A DNA stretch of 64,000 nt from Gudongella oleilytica (GCF_004101785.1 NZ_CP035130.1:1984001-2048000), one strand, 5' to 3'; positions 24,421 to 34,233 are shown, counted from the stretch's first letter. Numbers and translations: made by a program. Notes: generated by a model not told the origin, from the sequence alone.

Positions 24421-24972
24421 TACGAGTTTTACACCAAGCTCCTTCAGCTCTTCCAATGTTTTATTATGGTTTTCCTTATCTACATACCCCAAGCCATCAG
24501 CGAGAAGCTCGACCTCGTGTCCATTCTTTAGAAGCTCCAAAACCGTCTCCCTAACACAGAATTCGGTAGCTATCCCTGCCACCACAACATTCTTAGTCAA
24601 GACTTCACTTATCCGCTTACCGTCTTCCCTTACTGCGTAGAATGCTGAATACTCCTCTAAATCGTCATCCATTCCCTTCCTGAACACGTTGCCTTCGTTT
24701 GGCCTTTGCCAGGGTAATGATACAGATCTGTCAAAATCATCATGAAGCATTGCACCTTCATCACCCTGAACGCAGTGGACAGGCCAGGTACCCCCATTTA
24801 TTACAAAGCTTTTATTATCGGGTGAATGCCAGTCTATGGAGTACAATGGAATTACATTATTAGAGTTTATATACCTTACTATTCTTCTTACTGCATCCTC
24901 TGACTTTTCACACGCAAGACTGCCGTAGATAAAGTCAAACTGGCAATCCACAACTATCATGCTTTTATCCAT
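24418..24972 (-). CDS. Nicotinamidase/isochorismatase-family hydrolase
   Basis: About 184 residues from the ATG at 24972, chosen because GAGGGA lies just upstream and MDKSMIVVDCQFDF is the normal family start. The catalytic Asp is in VVDCQFDF and the nucleophilic Cys in VVAGIATEFCVRETV; metal-binding residues are in YSIDWHSP. TWPVHCVQGDEGA is typical of nicotinamidases (PncA), which convert nicotinamide to nicotinate for NAD salvage. Substrate assignment is likely but not certain. Its stop lies in the 20-bp duplication upstream of the thioredoxin-like gene. Confidence 0.85.
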   Translation of the reverse strand: MDKSMIVVDCQFDFIYGSLACEKSEDAVRRIVRYINSNNVIPLYSIDWHSPDNKSFVINGGTWPVHCVQGDEGAMLHDDFDRSVSLPWQRPNEGNVFRKGMDDDLEEYSAFYAVREDGKRISEVLTKNVVVAGIATEFCVRETVLELLKNGHEVELLADGLGYVDKENHNKTLEELKELGVKLV

Positions 24973-25024
24973 AACTATCTCCCTCTTTGAAAAAACAGCT
25001 GCAGTTAAGCAGCTGTCCATAGTT

Positions 25025-25510
25025 TTAGTATGTTTCTCTTTTCCCGAACTCGGCGTCCTCGACCCATTCCTCTGCTATACGGAGGTGTTGGACCAGGTTG
25101 TCGAAAATCGTAAAATGATATTCTTCCTGCCTGATAAGATAATCGAATAGTGCTTTATCCTTCTCATTTGATGCTTCATCCTTCATCTTATGGTAAAGCT
25201 CAATACTTTCCTTTTCCTTTTCAAGAGCCATTCTGTAGGCATCTATCTGCTCAGGCATCCCCTTAAGCTCAGTCTTGAAGTCCTCAGCAGATTTGAATAC
25301 GTTGTTGAACTCAGTGATTGCATTTTCTTCGGACAAATCGTATCCCACGGCTTTGGCATAGTTTCTTACCAATGCCTCATGCTTTTCCTCATCCTTGGCG
25401 AGCATTTTAAAAACCTTTTCAAGCGCTGTACCCTTGTTTTTCTCTGCCTGCTCCAGATAATACTTTTGACCGTCGATTTCCATTTGAATCGCAAATTCCA
25501 CGTTATTCAT
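25025..25510 (-). CDS. Ferritin-like / rubrerythrin-type diiron protein
   Basis: 161 residues, all helical, with diiron ligands spread as in rubrerythrin-type ferritin-like domains: EIDGQKYY, DEEKHEALV, EKEKESIELY and RQEEYHFTIFD. There is no C-terminal rubredoxin domain. Such proteins scavenge peroxide or handle iron in anaerobes. It lies 52 nt before the nicotinamidase-like gene on the same strand and behind the flavin oxidoreductase gene, with which it may share a redox-stress role. Confidence 0.87.
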   Translation of the reverse strand: MNNVEFAIQMEIDGQKYYLEQAEKNKGTALEKVFKMLAKDEEKHEALVRNYAKAVGYDLSEENAITEFNNVFKSAEDFKTELKGMPEQIDAYRMALEKEKESIELYHKMKDEASNEKDKALFDYLIRQEEYHFTIFDNLVQHLRIAEEWVEDAEFGKRETY

Positions 25511-25593
25511 CTTTCAGCCTCCTTGGTATGGTTTGATACATCATACATTACCCTTTATGTATACCCTGTCTTTGCAAGGGTAACACCTCTTTT

Positions 25594-26661
25594 TCAGATT
25601 TGTCTTGCTGCCTGGATCTGTCTTGGGCATTCTCTTCCATCTGTCCACCATTTACAGGGCTTACATTCAAGACAATATAGTATTTTATCATTGTTTCTCA
25701 TGTGCTTGACAAAGTTGTAATCGGCAAGCTGTGCTCTTCCAAGAGCCACAAAGTCAAGAAGCTCATTATTGAGCAAATACCCTATTTGATTTTCATCCTT
25801 TATCATATTGACTCCGATTACAGGTATGCCAACATTTTCTTTGATTTTGACTCCACCATATACTATCCAGTTACACGGGAAATCCTCCGGAAGCTCATCA
25901 ACAGAGCGAGTCCCGTCAAAGCCAGTTGAAACATGGAGATAATCGAATCCCAATTTCTCAAAAAACCTTGCTCTTTCTATGGATTCCTCCAGGTTGTCAT
26001 CGTTTGATCCCACTCTTATTCCTATTACGAAATCATCTCCGCAAGCTTCTCTTACATCTTCATAGATTTCAGCTGCCAGTCTGTTTCGGTTTTCAAATGT
26101 TCCCCCGTATTGATCAGTTCTCTTATTGACCTTCGAATTGAAAAACTGGGTCAACAGGTAACCGTGGGCTCCATGTATCTCAACCCCGTCAAATCCGGCT
26201 TCCCTGGCTCTTATTGCTGCCTCCCTGAACTGGCTTATGACTCTTTTTATCTCTTCATAAGTCATTTCTCTTCCCTTCATCCTGCCGTCATCATAGTCGG
26301 AAGATGTAAAGGGCTCCTTTGCAACATCACTCTTGGCCTTCATCCCGGCATGATGAAGTTGTATGAATACCTTGCTGCCTGCCTCATGCACAGCACCTGA
26401 AATTCTTGATAGTCCATCTATAAAGCTGTCATCCCAAATTCCCAGCTGTCTGGAGTCTAGTCTCCCCTCAGGGCTTATGCAGGTTGCCTCGACTATTATC
26501 AAGCCTATTCCATTCTGTGCGATCCTTGAGTAATGTGCAACATTCCTGTCAGATACCATCCCACTTTCATCAGCAAATCCAAAGGCTACCATTGGAGGCA
26601 ACGCTAAGCCGTTTTCTATTTTTATCTTCCTTATGTACCTGGGTTCAAATATTCCTGCCAT
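25594..26661 (-). CDS. NADH:flavin oxidoreductase / old yellow enzyme family
   Basis: 355 residues, a TIM-barrel FMN enzyme. Family motifs are LPPMVAFGFADE, IQLHHAGMKAK, and the active-site strand GVEIHGAHGYLLTQFFNSK with the substrate-binding His pair. VALGRAQLADYNFVKHMRN marks the phosphate-binding end. The C-terminus carries CLECKPC followed by a fourth Cys eight residues later, a tight cluster reminiscent of, but shorter than, the 4Fe-4S loop of 2-enoate reductases. The NAD-binding domain of those long enzymes is missing. It likely reduces an activated alkene. Confidence 0.87.
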   Translation of the reverse strand: MAGIFEPRYIRKIKIENGLALPPMVAFGFADESGMVSDRNVAHYSRIAQNGIGLIIVEATCISPEGRLDSRQLGIWDDSFIDGLSRISGAVHEAGSKVFIQLHHAGMKAKSDVAKEPFTSSDYDDGRMKGREMTYEEIKRVISQFREAAIRAREAGFDGVEIHGAHGYLLTQFFNSKVNKRTDQYGGTFENRNRLAAEIYEDVREACGDDFVIGIRVGSNDDNLEESIERARFFEKLGFDYLHVSTGFDGTRSVDELPEDFPCNWIVYGGVKIKENVGIPVIGVNMIKDENQIGYLLNNELLDFVALGRAQLADYNFVKHMRNNDKILYCLECKPCKWWTDGRECPRQIQAARQI

Positions 26662-26828
26662 TATATCAACCTTTCTACAGAATTTTTCAGCAATATCCTA
26701 TAGTTCTATTTTACGGGTACCAGGGATCAAAGTAAAGTGTTAATGGAGGGGTTGTTAATTTCTTGTTTTTCTGTTATCATATCTTATCGAAATTCGGTAA
26801 TTAGTGCTTCGACAAGGGGGTACAAAAC

Positions 26829-27674
26829 ATGAAGCTTAATATCAAAAAATTTCTGATTATCAATGTTGGACTGGCTATAATGACAGCGGGACTCTATTTC
26901 TTCCTTATGCCATCCAACCTGGCAGTTGGAGGTGCTACTGGACTTGCTATGGTCCTGAGCTACCTTATACCGTCGATCCCCATGGGGGTTATCCTGGCTG
27001 TCATAAATATAATTCTATTCATAACTGCATTCCTTGTACTTGGCAAGGAATTTGGGGGTCTTACTGTCTACTCCAGCCTGGCTTTATCAGGTATGATAGC
27101 ACTGCTTGAGCTGGTGGTTCCAATGACTCATCCTTTCACAGACGACCTTTTTATTAACCTTATTTTCGGGATACTTATTTCAGGCGTGGGAATGGGAATA
27201 GTTTTCAATCAGAATGCATCCACTGGCGGAACTGACATTGTTGCAAAAATAATAAACAAATACCTTCATCTGGACATAGGAAAATCACTTCTGGCTGCAG
27301 ATTTTCTAATAACGCTTTTTGCCGGACTCGTATTTGGAGCCAGACTGGGAATGTATGCCCTGCTTGGAATAGTAATAAACTCCTTTGTTATAGATAAGAT
27401 GATTGCAGGCTTTAACGTGAAAATCAATATGATAATCATTTCAGACCACATAGATGAGATAAATGAATTTATTCTCGTTGACGTTTTCAGGGGAACCACC
27501 ATCTATCATGCCACGGGCGGCTATTCCAAGGAGGATAAGAGGATAATCAATACCATCGTATCCAGGAGTGAATATATCAGGATAAGAAACTTCATAAAGT
27601 CCATAGACGAAAAGGCATTTGTAGCTGTCTCATATATAACCGAGGTCGAGGGAGAGGGTTTCACGTTTGAATAG
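26829..27674 (+). CDS. YitT-family membrane protein
   Basis: 281 residues: five or six membrane helices in the first ~190 residues (LIINVGLAIMTAGLYFFLMP; VILAVINIILFITAFLVLG) with the family motif NQNASTGGTDIVAKI, followed by a soluble C-terminal DUF2179 domain (FRGTTIYHATGGYSKEDKRI, then ITEVEGEGF). YitT proteins are widespread in Firmicutes, some have several copies per genome, and their substrate is unknown. The ATG at 26829 follows AAGGGGG. It is 12 nt upstream of truA and probably cotranscribed with it. Confidence 0.9.
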   Translation: MKLNIKKFLIINVGLAIMTAGLYFFLMPSNLAVGGATGLAMVLSYLIPSIPMGVILAVINIILFITAFLVLGKEFGGLTVYSSLALSGMIALLELVVPMTHPFTDDLFINLIFGILISGVGMGIVFNQNASTGGTDIVAKIINKYLHLDIGKSLLAADFLITLFAGLVFGARLGMYALLGIVINSFVIDKMIAGFNVKINMIIISDHIDEINEFILVDVFRGTTIYHATGGYSKEDKRIINTIVSRSEYIRIRNFIKSIDEKAFVAVSYITEVEGEGFTFE

Positions 27675-27686
27675 GAGTGTTGGATT

Positions 27687-28424
27687 ATGAGAAACTTAAG
27701 ACTTAAGATTCAATATGATGGAAGCAGATACCTGGGATGGCAGAGGCTTGGAAACTCAGATATGACCATCCAGGGCAAGCTCGAGGACGTAGTATGCAGA
27801 ATGACAGGTGAGGATATTTCGATAGTCGGCTCAGGAAGAACAGATGCAGGTGTTCATGCAAGAGGACAGGTTGCTAATTTTATAACCTCATCCACTATGA
27901 CTTTGGGGGAGATGAAGTCGTACATGAACCACTATCTTCCAAAGGACATCGTGATTTGGGATGTCTCGGAAGCCCCTGAGCGGTTCCATTCAAGATACAA
28001 TGTAAAGGGTAAAAAGTACTCCTACTATTTATGGACAGGAGAGGTGCAGCCGCCCTTTGTAAGAAAGTATTCCTGGCATTTTGAGGAAATACTTGATCTG
28101 GGAAAAATAAAGGAAGCATCCGCTATTCTAATGGGTACCCATGATTTCATCGGCTTCAGCTCCCTTAAAAAGACTAAAAAATCAACAGTTCGAAGACTGG
28201 ATTCAATCGAGCTCGGAATGGATGGAGATATGCTGGTACTGAGCTTTATTGGAGATGGCTTCCTTCACAACATGGTTCGAATATTGACAGGCACGCTAAT
28301 AGAAATTGGAACCAGGAAGATGACACTGGAAAGAATCGAGGAGATCTTCAGATCAGGCATCCGATCCGAGGCAGGAATAACAGTGCCTCCTCATGGTCTT
28401 TTCCTCGAAGAGGTCTACTATTAG
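27687..28424 (+). CDS. truA: tRNA pseudouridine(38-40) synthase
   Basis: 245 residues, standard length for TruA, which modifies U38-U40 in the tRNA anticodon arm. The catalytic Asp is in GSGRTDAGVHARGQVANF. YDGSRYLGWQRL at the N-terminus and FLHNMVRILTGTLIEIG near residue 190 are family signatures. It follows the YitT gene by 12 nt. Its TAG stop overlaps, on the opposite strand, the stop codon of a decayed acetyltransferase gene. Confidence 0.95.
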   Translation: MRNLRLKIQYDGSRYLGWQRLGNSDMTIQGKLEDVVCRMTGEDISIVGSGRTDAGVHARGQVANFITSSTMTLGEMKSYMNHYLPKDIVIWDVSEAPERFHSRYNVKGKKYSYYLWTGEVQPPFVRKYSWHFEEILDLGKIKEASAILMGTHDFIGFSSLKKTKKSTVRRLDSIELGMDGDMLVLSFIGDGFLHNMVRILTGTLIEIGTRKMTLERIEEIFRSGIRSEAGITVPPHGLFLEEVYY

Positions 28425-28658
28425 AGCTTCATTGCCCATTTCTCCTCAGTAAGATCCCTGCCCCATATGTTATAGGGTATTTCTTCTTCCATGGAGAATC
28501 CCAGACTTCTATATAAGCCCCTGGCTTCGTTTAATATGCTGACGGTCCATAGGATTATTTCCTCATAGCCAGCATTCCTTGCAAACTGTACGGCCTTTTC
28601 TGCCAGAAGCCTTCCATTCCAAGTCCTCTGCTATGTATTCTCTTATATTAATTTCCAA
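28421..28658 (-). pseudogene. GNAT acetyltransferase remnant with internal deletion
   Basis: A TTG at 28658 with GGAGG nine nt upstream starts EINIREYIAEDLE, a typical GNAT N-terminus. After about 14 codons the reading continues, one frame off, into the C-terminal half of a GNAT protein: GRLLAEKAVQFARNAGYEE, then LWTVSILNEARGLYRSLGF and WGRDLTEEKWAMKL with a normal stop at 28421-28423. About half or more of the usual ~160 residues is missing, and the frames differ, so no functional product is expected. Both ends are well preserved. The junction is near 28600-28620. Confidence 0.8.
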
Positions 28659-28748
28659 GATTATTCGCCTCCAAAAAAGATTTAGGGATGTGATCGAATT
28701 AATTCTACCACATCCCTTTAAATCGTCAAAATACTGTTTATTAATGCT

Positions 28749-29351
28749 TTATTTTTTTGCCATTGCTCCAATAGGGAGTATCTCTTTGCCATACACCTCG
28801 TTTATTACCTGAGCCAGGCCGGTATATATAGCTGAAAATCCGCAGAATATACCTTCATAGCCCGCTATGTTTATAAGTGAATGATTTCCTGTAAAGTCAC
28901 CTATGGCAAGAAGCATAAACAGGATAGTAAGTGAGCCGAAAACTATCTGAAGTGCCCTGCTTATCCTCAATGTTCCTATAAACATGACAAAGGTGAAAAG
29001 TCCCCACATAAACAGAAATGCTCCCAAAGCCTTTCCATCAGGTGCAGCGGCCAGGCCCAGGACCGGCATGGTCTTTATTGTGACGAACGCCAGCCAGAAC
29101 ATACCATATGAGGTAAAGGCAGTTGCCGCAAAGGTGTTGTTTTTCTTCCACTCCATTATTCCTGCAATTATCTGTGCAATACCGCCGTAGAAGATCCCCA
29201 TTCCAAGTATCATGGCACTCATGGGAATAAGTCCTGCATTGCTGATATTAAGTAAAACTGTAGTAAGTCCGAAGCCAAGAAGTCCCAGCGGTGCTGGATT
29301 TGCTGCCGTATCCTTTATGGATACCACCGTTCGATTATTGCTGTTTTGCAT
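28749..29351 (-). CDS. Acetate uptake transporter (GPR1/FUN34/YaaH, SatP family)
   Basis: 200 residues with six membrane helices and the family signature [18 protein letters not shown] near residue 17. Further conserved elements are [18 protein letters not shown] and [17 protein letters not shown]. Members move acetate or succinate across the membrane with protons. The gene stands alone on the minus strand with GGGGGAGAAT-like sequence before the ATG at 29351. It would let the cell take up or exchange acetate. Confidence 0.92.
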   Translation of the reverse strand: MQNSNNRTVVSIKDTAANPAPLGLLGFGLTTVLLNISNAGLIPMSAMILGMGIFYGGIAQIIAGIMEWKKNNTFAATAFTSYGMFWLAFVTIKTMPVLGLAAAPDGKALGAFLFMWGLFTFVMFIGTLRISRALQIVFGSLTILFMLLAIGDFTGNHSLINIAGYEGIFCGFSAIYTGLAQVINEVYGKEILPIGAMAKK

Positions 29352-29463
29352 ATTCTCCCCCTAAATATTGTTATATTTCTGTCATATGATACAGCCTTTA
29401 TTATACAGACATTCAATATGCAAAGCAACAAGTATTTATATGATTTTTCTGATCGTATCGGGA

Positions 29464-30276
29464 TCAGATAAACAGGTCTATTTCCTTTCTCTCCTTATAC
29501 CTTTCCTCCAGCTCCTCCTTATGCCAAATGAAGCTTTTGTCAGTAAATACCTTGGCAGATACCGGGCAAACCCTTACACAGGCACAGCATTTTATACACG
29601 GACCAGGTATTCTTGATACGTCCGTAAAATCGATCGATCCCATAGGACATGAGCTGGCACATAGTTTGCAGTCTATACAATTCTCCAGAGTTTCTGGCTT
29701 GATCTTCCGAAAATCAACATACTCTCCATCCTCACTTATCGGTCTGTAATAAGGCCTGTAGGGATAATTTCCCGGAATTGTTAAATTCGTTTCCGGATTT
29801 GAGGCCGAAAGACTTCTTCCTATTGTCTCACCAAAACCATGGAGTCTCGCAATATCATCCTCGTCTGGTCTCCCCTTTGCAAGTACCTCTGAAAAGGAGT
29901 GCTGTCCCACGACTGCGGCAGCAGCTATTGTAATGAAGCCTCGCTCTTCAACAAGATCGCATAGTTCAATCAGTGCATCGTCATAGTGCCTGTTTCCATA
30001 GGTAACAACACATATGCATTTTGCACCGTTTCCCTCGATTGTGTTTAAATATGGCAATAGCAGATTTGGAAGTCTTCCTGCATAAACGGGCATCCCTAAG
30101 ATCACAATATCCTCTTTCGTAAATGTAAGAGCTCTCCTTCTTCCTGAGGGAAGTGTTATGTCGACCCATATAAAATCAATCCCTTTGCTGGCCACTGCCC
30201 TGATGCCGCTCATTATTGCTCCAGATGCTCTATCCGTATTTCCTGTAGGACTAAAAGCCACTATATGATGGCTCAT
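29464..30276 (-). CDS. EFR1-family flavodoxin/ferredoxin protein
   Basis: 270 residues: an N-terminal flavodoxin-like domain (FSPTGNTDRASGAIM, the FMN phosphate loop) and a C-terminal pair of 4Fe-4S motifs (CIDCKLCASSCPMG and CIKCCACVRVCPVS). Such EFR1 proteins are proposed electron-transfer modules in anaerobes; their partners are generally unknown. Its start overlaps the stop of the AI-2E-family gene by 4 nt, so the two are translationally coupled, but a functional link is not obvious. Confidence 0.88.
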   Translation of the reverse strand: MSHHIVAFSPTGNTDRASGAIMSGIRAVASKGIDFIWVDITLPSGRRRALTFTKEDIVILGMPVYAGRLPNLLLPYLNTIEGNGAKCICVVTYGNRHYDDALIELCDLVEERGFITIAAAAVVGQHSFSEVLAKGRPDEDDIARLHGFGETIGRSLSASNPETNLTIPGNYPYRPYYRPISEDGEYVDFRKIKPETLENCIDCKLCASSCPMGSIDFTDVSRIPGPCIKCCACVRVCPVSAKVFTDKSFIWHKEELEERYKERKEIDLFI

Positions 30277-31349
30277 ATGCTTGCCTCTTTCTTGACTTCC
30301 TCCGTGAGGTTTGATCTGAATTTCATCGCTTTAGCACCTATTGCCTTCAGTATTCCGGATAAAGGTACTCCAATTATCATTCCAGGTATCCCCATCATGC
30401 TGCCAAAGAAGAGAACCGAGAATATGACCGTCAGAGGATGGAGTCCAACTGAATGAGACATTATCTGTGGTGAAATCAGGCTTGATTCTATCTGTTGGAT
30501 AACTATTATCAGTATCACTACCCACAACGCCATCAGTGGTTTTTCCAAAAGAGCCAGTACCACTGGCAGTATTCCTCCAAGCCATGGTCCAAAGTATGGG
30601 ATTATATTTGTAAGACCTGCTATAAAGCCAATTGTCGGGGAGTATGGAACGCCAATGATCCTGCAGCCAATCCCGGTAAGCACACCGACAAATATGGCCA
30701 CTGTAATTTGTCCCTTCAGGAATCCTCCCAGTACCTTGTCTACATCCTTCCCGAGCTCCGATATTCCATTTCTGAGAGTAGCAGGGAAAGCACTCATGAT
30801 CCCGTTGGCCAGCTTATCCTTATCCTTCAGATAATAAAAGGCTACCAGTGGAGTCATCACTATATCAAGCAAGGTTCCAGTTGAACTGGCCAACGAATTG
30901 AGTATCCCTCCCATTGCAGTTCTAAGGTAGTTTGAAATATTTGCAATTTCTTTTTCTATATTTAAAAACTCCTGGATTGGTTCCGGTATGAACGGAATTT
31001 CTCCGGCTCTGAGGCCTTCGATGAAATCTTTCAGAAATTCAAATATCCTGGGTATGTCGCTGATGAAAACCGACATGTCCCTTGTCAGTCTTGGGATAAA
31101 TGTTGCGAATACTATGGCAATAATGCCGGCTATGGCTGCGAATATTAGAAGTATTGCCCAAATTCTCTTAAGACCTTTCTTTTCCAGCAGCTTCACGAGA
31201 GGATCCAGCAGATATGCTGCTACCAATGCATATATAAATGGATTTATCATGCTCCCCAGAGGCTTTTTAACGAGGAAAAAAACAATTATTACAATTATAA
31301 AGGCAGTCAAGTCAAACCAAGCTGCTTTATTTAACTTTGGAAGCTTCAT
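30273..31349 (-). CDS. AI-2E-family transporter
   Basis: 358 residues with about seven to eight membrane segments and the family C-terminal block (GFIAGLTNIIPYFGPWLGGI, then SHSVGLHPLTVIFSVLFFG). Families of this fold export small molecules such as the quorum signal AI-2, or act as Na+/H+ antiporters; the substrate cannot be read from sequence. There is an amphipathic region around residues 75-160. It is the first gene of a two-gene unit with the flavodoxin/ferredoxin gene. Confidence 0.9.
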   Translation of the reverse strand: MKLPKLNKAAWFDLTAFIIVIIVFFLVKKPLGSMINPFIYALVAAYLLDPLVKLLEKKGLKRIWAILLIFAAIAGIIAIVFATFIPRLTRDMSVFISDIPRIFEFLKDFIEGLRAGEIPFIPEPIQEFLNIEKEIANISNYLRTAMGGILNSLASSTGTLLDIVMTPLVAFYYLKDKDKLANGIMSAFPATLRNGISELGKDVDKVLGGFLKGQITVAIFVGVLTGIGCRIIGVPYSPTIGFIAGLTNIIPYFGPWLGGILPVVLALLEKPLMALWVVILIIVIQQIESSLISPQIMSHSVGLHPLTVIFSVLFFGSMMGIPGMIIGVPLSGILKAIGAKAMKFRSNLTEEVKKEASI

Positions 31350-31378
31350 TCAGTTCTACACCAACTTTCATTAAAATC

Positions 31379-31402
31379 AGAGGCAGGAATAATCCTGCCT
31401 CT
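31379..31402 (-). terminator. Terminator after the YbjQ-family gene
   Basis: A perfect 10-bp stem AGAGGCAGGA / TCCTGCCTCT with a 4-nt loop overlaps the stop of the gene ending at 31401 and is followed on the minus strand by GATTTTAATG. Confidence 0.75.
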
Positions 31403-31712
31403 ATTTGAATTTTACAGCTGTTCCGTAGGCAATTACTTCAGCCGCACTTTGCATTATTGCAGAGGATGCGTATCTTATGTTTACTACAGCATCTGCCCCC
31501 AGCTCCTCTGCCTCTTCTACCATCCTCTTGGTGGCAAGAGCCCTTGCATCATTCATCATTTCGTTGTATGCCTTCAGCTCACCGCCGACGAGAGTTTTGA
31601 AGCCTTGTGTTATGTCTTTCCCGATATTCTTGCTCTGTATTGTTCCACCTTTTACAAGACCCAGCATCTCAAATTCCCTTCCGGTAATATAATCAGTATT
31701 TACTAAGATCAT
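31401..31712 (-). CDS. YbjQ-family protein
   Basis: 103 residues of the YbjQ/UPF0145 family: MILVNTDYITGREFEMLGLVKGGTI, split here as MILVNTDYITG and LGLVKGGTIQSKN, then GADAVVNIRYASSAIMQ near the C-terminus. Members form pentamers; the name heavy-metal-binding is common but function is unproven. I chose the ATG at 31712 rather than 31724 because GGAGTGGAGAGG lies before it. It overlaps the end of the small membrane protein gene, and the two are probably cotranslated. Confidence 0.85.
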   Translation of the reverse strand: MILVNTDYITGREFEMLGLVKGGTIQSKNIGKDITQGFKTLVGGELKAYNEMMNDARALATKRMVEEAEELGADAVVNIRYASSAIMQSAAEVIAYGTAVKFK

Positions 31713-31926
31713 CTTCCTCTCCACTCCTTATCTCCTTTATTCTCTCATATAGCACATAAATGCTCACACCCATAAAGCAAAGCGGTATTGCGACGGCAAA
31801 AAACCTGAATATTGGAGGCATGGGTTCCCTGGACAGATAAAATACGCAAAAGAATAGATAGATCAAAATCAGTATGGTAATTATGATTGGAGCTATAAGC
31901 TTTTTCCATTTCACAGGCGTCACCAC
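31693..31926 (-). CDS. Small membrane protein paired with YbjQ
   Basis: 77 residues with two membrane helices (about residues 10-30, PIIITILILIYLFFCVFYL, and 38-60, FRFFAVAIPLCFMGVSIYVL) and a charged C-terminus (RIKEIRSGEEDDLSKY). AGGAGGTGGTGACGCC-like sequence precedes the start. The 20-nt overlap with the YbjQ gene suggests a functional pair. I do not recognise a named family. Confidence 0.7.
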   Translation of the reverse strand: MVTPVKWKKLIAPIIITILILIYLFFCVFYLSREPMPPIFRFFAVAIPLCFMGVSIYVLYERIKEIRSGEEDDLSKY

Positions 31927-31994
31927 CTCCTAATGATAATTTAGCACGTAGAGCTTTCAATGGCAAGGTTTAGCTCATTGCTATCCAAAAACTC

Positions 31995-32023
31995 TTGCAA
32001 AGGAAAGTACATTTTGCTATTAT
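31995..32023 (+). promoter_or_regulatory. Promoter of the tRNA-Ala gene
   Basis: TTGCAA, a 17-nt spacer and TATTAT form a near-consensus sigma-A promoter 13 nt before the tRNA 5' end. Confidence 0.8.
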
Positions 32024-32035
32024 ATGAATATGTCT

Positions 32036-32111
<76 letters not shown>

Positions 32112-32116
32112 AACCT

Positions 32117-32152
32117 GTCACTTCATTCATAAGCATAATGAAGTGACTTTTT
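32117..32152 (+). terminator. Terminator after tRNA-Ala
   Basis: A perfect 11-bp stem GTCACTTCATT / AATGAAGTGAC with a 9-nt loop is followed by TTTTT. Confidence 0.9.
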
Positions 32153-32192
32153 CATGCAAAAGGAATGAATGTATATATGGAGTTGAGATGAT

Positions 32193-33305
32193 ATGAAGAA
32201 AAAAGTAATATTGGGTATGAGCGGAGGCGTGGATTCTTCGGTTTCAGCAGTGCTGTTGAAGGAAGCCGGTTATGACTTGATCGGACTGTTCATGAAGAAC
32301 TGGGATGAGAAGGATGAAAACGGAGTCTGCACATCGGCTGAGGACGCAGAGGATGCTAAAAGAGTTGCAGCTGAGCTTGGCTTTCCATGCTATACAATAA
32401 ATTTCGAAAAGGAATACTGGGAGAGAGTCTTCAGCTACTTCCTTAGCGAGTATAAGAAGGGGAGGACTCCAAACCCTGACGTTATGTGCAATCAGGAGAT
32501 CAAGTTCAATGCTTTTCTCGATTATGCCCTAAAGCTTGATGCTGACTTCATAGCCATGGGCCACTATGCCCAGGTTGAGAATAGAAACGGGGAGTTCGTG
32601 CTCCTTAGAGGCAAGGATCAGAGCAAGGACCAAAGCTACTTCCTATCGAGGATAACTCAAAAGGCCTTGTCTAAAACCTTGTTCCCTATCGGTCACCTTG
32701 AGAAGAAAAGAGTCAGGGAGATTGCAGAGGAGTATAAGCTCTATACAGCGAAGAAGAAGGATTCAACAGGCATATGCTTTATTGGCGAGAGAGATTTTGA
32801 CGAGTTTCTTGACAAGTACCTTTTGTCTGAAGAGGGCGATATTATAGATGTGGATGGCGGAAGGATAGGAAGACACTCTGGACTCATTCACTACACTCTT
32901 GGCCAAAGGAAAGGCATAGGCATAGGCGGAGTGGGTACTGGTGAGCCTTGGTTTGTGGTAGGAAAAAGCCTCAAAAACAATCAGCTCTTTGTTGCCCAAG
33001 GCGAAAACCACCCTGCTTTGTTCTCAATTTCCCTTCAGGGTGAGGATCCTGTTTGGATATCCGGGAAGGCTCCGGAGCTTCCGATGAAATGTACCGCAAA
33101 GTTCAGATACCGTCAGGCTGATATACCCGTAACGGTTTCAGAGATTGAAGACGGTGCTCTTAATATAAGATTTGACCAACCTGTGAAGGCTGTTACGCCT
33201 GGCCAGGCTGCTGTACTATATGACGGAGAGGTATGTCTGGGAAGCTCAATAATAAGGTCCGCAGAGCCTCTTAATAAGGTATACAGCCAAATCAATATAG
33301 ATTGA
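32193..33305 (+). CDS. mnmA: tRNA-specific 2-thiouridylase
   Basis: 370 residues, the usual length for MnmA, which thiolates U34 of Lys, Glu and Gln tRNAs. The PP-loop is [12 protein letters not shown] at the N-terminus. The two catalytic cysteines are in [12 protein letters not shown] (about residue 103) and [10 protein letters not shown] (about residue 200). [14 protein letters not shown] near residue 233 is also conserved. GGAGTTGAGATGAT precedes the ATG. It lies after the tRNA-Ala terminator and ends at a hairpin shared with the convergent endonuclease IV gene. Confidence 0.96.
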   Translation: MKKKVILGMSGGVDSSVSAVLLKEAGYDLIGLFMKNWDEKDENGVCTSAEDAEDAKRVAAELGFPCYTINFEKEYWERVFSYFLSEYKKGRTPNPDVMCNQEIKFNAFLDYALKLDADFIAMGHYAQVENRNGEFVLLRGKDQSKDQSYFLSRITQKALSKTLFPIGHLEKKRVREIAEEYKLYTAKKKDSTGICFIGERDFDEFLDKYLLSEEGDIIDVDGGRIGRHSGLIHYTLGQRKGIGIGGVGTGEPWFVVGKSLKNNQLFVAQGENHPALFSISLQGEDPVWISGKAPELPMKCTAKFRYRQADIPVTVSEIEDGALNIRFDQPVKAVTPGQAAVLYDGEVCLGSSIIRSAEPLNKVYSQINID

Positions 33306-33327
33306 AAGACTGCCGCCGGCAGTCTTT
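33305..33327. terminator. Bidirectional terminator between mnmA and nfo
   Basis: A perfect 10-bp stem AAAGACTGCC / GGCAGTCTTT with 3-nt loop GCC starts at the mnmA stop codon. It touches the nfo stop from the other strand and has A/T-rich flanks on both sides. Confidence 0.75.
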
Positions 33328-34156
33328 ACTTATATAGCGATTTTAAAAGCTCTATCTCCTTTTTATAACCCTCTGTATCATTGGGTGTCTCCAGGACAAA
33401 GGGAAGGTCTCGAAGACTGGGGTGGTTTATGAGCCTCTCGAATGTATCAAGTCCCAGGGTTCCCTCCCCTATTTTTGCATGTCTGTCCTTGCCGCTTCCT
33501 ATTTCGTTTATACTGTCATTTATATGAACAGCCCTTAGCCACTTAAGGCCTATTATCCTATCGAACTCCTCCAATACTCCATCAAGGTCGTTTACTATAT
33601 CATAGCCTGCATCGCTTATATGACAGCTGTCTATGCAAATTCCTATCCTATCCTTTTGCTCGACACCGTCAAGTATCCTTTTTAGCTCTTCGAAGCTCCT
33701 TCCAAGCTCAGTCCCCTTGCCTGCCATTGCCTCCAATAAAACTATTGTTTTCTGATCCTTCCACATGACCTTATCAAGCAGTCCGATCACAAGCCTTATT
33801 CCCTCATCGACTCCCTGTCCAACATGGCTTCCGGGGTGAAGATTATAAAAAGTCCCAGGCATAAGCTCAAGTCGTTGAAGATCATCCCTCATTACCTCCT
33901 CTGCAAACTGCCTGACTTTTTCATCCTTGGAAGCAGGATTGAGAGTGTATGGTGCGTGTGCAAGAGCCCCGCTTATATTGTTCTCCTCCATTAGCTTACT
34001 AAGCCGCAGGACATCCTCCGGATCCATCTCCTTAGCCTTGCTTCCTCTGGGATTCCTCGTGAAAAACTGGAAATAATTCGCTCCTATTGACAAAGCCTCA
34101 ATACCCATTGCTTCAAAGCCTTTTGATACCGATAAATGACAGCCTATTTTAAACAT
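33326..34156 (-). CDS. nfo: Endonuclease IV (AP endonuclease)
   Basis: 276 residues with the TIM-barrel and trinuclear zinc ligands of endonuclease IV. Visible are [10 protein letters not shown] at the start, [52 protein letters not shown] and [10 protein letters not shown]. It incises DNA at abasic sites during base excision repair. It is a single gene, convergent with mnmA. Confidence 0.95.
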   Translation of the reverse strand: MFKIGCHLSVSKGFEAMGIEALSIGANYFQFFTRNPRGSKAKEMDPEDVLRLSKLMEENNISGALAHAPYTLNPASKDEKVRQFAEEVMRDDLQRLELMPGTFYNLHPGSHVGQGVDEGIRLVIGLLDKVMWKDQKTIVLLEAMAGKGTELGRSFEELKRILDGVEQKDRIGICIDSCHISDAGYDIVNDLDGVLEEFDRIIGLKWLRAVHINDSINEIGSGKDRHAKIGEGTLGLDTFERLINHPSLRDLPFVLETPNDTEGYKKEIELLKSLYK

Positions 34157-34233
34157 TTTAGCCTCCTCGAAATAAATATTAAGCCGTTTATACCCATGTT
34201 TTAAATAACAAAAATTAAATCATTGTTGATTAA

